From assembly GCA_013816225.1 (NCBI GenBank), contig JACDEQ010000030.1:1-13728 (forward strand): 13,728 nt of DNA, given 5' to 3'. The notes under the pieces are model-generated. The model ran no database searches and was not told the origin of the DNA. It saw nothing but the letters and a program-made list of their open reading frames with translations. The stretch comes from Armatimonadota bacterium (lineage in GTDB: Bacteria > Armatimonadota > Fimbriimonadia > Fimbriimonadales > ATM1). A program made the translations under genes and the position numbers. This document shows positions 13,505 to 13,728 of this stretch, piece by piece (within the stretch, counting starts at the first letter, position 1; the number at the start of each line of letters is the position of its first letter).

Positions 13505-13728
13505 AGCCGGGCACGTACCTAGGTATTCGTGGCCCCGCGGGCCGAAATGCCAGCGGGGTCATGAGCAATGCGTCCACGCTAACTTTGAATTCCGGCGACG
13601 TTTGCAATATCCGGAGAGTGAGCGTGTACTCGCCGTCACGCAGGCTCATTTTGCCGAGGTTGTACCATCCGAACCCACGCCCGTATCCCGATTGGGCGTC
13701 CCTGGGAAACGTCAGTGCCGTGCCATTT
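13470..13728 (-). CDS. Partial C-terminal end of a protein, possibly a carbohydrate-related beta-sandwich module
   Basis: On the - strand an open frame enters from the right edge (first whole codon at 13727-13725) and ends at TGA 13472-13470, giving 85 residues. It shows GC-rich third positions, as a real gene here should. The sequence includes RGFGWYNLGKMSLRDGEY followed by TLTLRI, then a strand with VSVDALLMTPLAFRPAG. This pattern of WYxLGxxxLxxGxxTLxLR then xxDAxxxTxxxxxP is like the end of galactose-binding-like or other beta-sandwich modules in large secreted or carbohydrate-active proteins. That resemblance is by eye only and the function is not known. The stop lies 35 bases inside the 3' end of ftsZ, so the genes would converge and overlap. 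The start and most of the gene are outside the window. If this frame is not used, the region after ftsZ holds only the weak hairpin. Confidence 0.55.
   Translation of the reverse strand, partial: NGTALTFPRDAQSGYGRGFGWYNLGKMSLRDGEYTLTLRILQTSPEFKVSVDALLMTPLAFRPAGPRIPRYVPGSSYPDSAYTRE
13531..13560 (+). terminator. Weak hairpin downstream of ftsZ, possible terminator
   Basis: An eight-pair stem, 13531-13538 with 13553-13560 (GGCCCCGC against GCGGGGTC, one G-T pair), closes a 14-base loop, 27 bases after the ftsZ stop. No T-run follows on either strand, so it is not a standard intrinsic terminator. The same bases are read as codons by the probable - strand gene, and the pairing may simply reflect GC-rich codons. 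Confidence 0.25.

Noticed and set aside
13531..13560. Strong intrinsic terminator after ftsZ
   Set aside because: The hairpin is short, has a 14-base loop and no T-run on either strand, so it is kept only as a weak candidate.

Overview
The window is a compact division and cell wall (dcw) gene cluster. Eleven complete genes and one partial gene lie on the + strand, all apparently co-transcribed, and a truncated unrelated gene converges from the right edge on the - strand. The + strand order is murE (5' end outside the window), murF, mraY, murD, ftsW, murG, a fused murC-ddl, ftsQ/divIB, a DUF881-family gene, sbp (small basic protein, DUF1290 type), ftsA and ftsZ. No + strand intergenic gap exceeds about 10 bases. 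Most junctions are overlaps, several of the four-base ATGA/TTGA/GTGA kind, so translational coupling is likely along the whole block. No tRNA, rRNA, CRISPR, insertion sequence or prophage feature was seen.

Left part (1-9065): the cytoplasmic and inner-membrane steps of peptidoglycan precursor synthesis. MurE, MurF, MurD and MurC build the stem peptide, and the Ddl domain makes D-Ala-D-Ala. MraY makes lipid I and MurG makes lipid II. FtsW is the SEDS glycosyltransferase that polymerises lipid II at the septum. The DNPR motif of MurE predicts meso-diaminopimelate as the third residue. MurC and Ddl form one 756-residue polypeptide, and no murB lies between them or elsewhere in the window.

Right part (9043-13504): the divisome. 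FtsQ (one membrane span plus POTRA domain) is followed by a membrane-anchored coiled-coil DUF881 protein, the small basic membrane protein Sbp, the actin-like membrane tether FtsA, and the tubulin-like FtsZ with its C-terminal FtsA-binding peptide.

Organism: DUF881 and Sbp genes next to ftsA/ftsZ are typical of the Terrabacteria side of the tree. The presence of ftsA argues against Actinobacteria and Cyanobacteria. A moderately high GC content, meso-DAP chemistry, a MurC-Ddl fusion and a convergent protein resembling the C-terminal modules of large carbohydrate-related proteins would fit Armatimonadota (for example a Fimbriimonas-like lineage). This is inference from gene order and motifs and is held with low to moderate confidence.

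I do not see a new multi-gene system here. The points worth a second look are departures within known families: the MurC-Ddl fusion, loss of normally conserved residues in the MurD active-site loops, HHG in place of HHH in MraY, a 56-base ftsW/murG overlap, AT-rich patches inside murC-ddl, and the unfinished convergent gene overlapping the ftsZ end.
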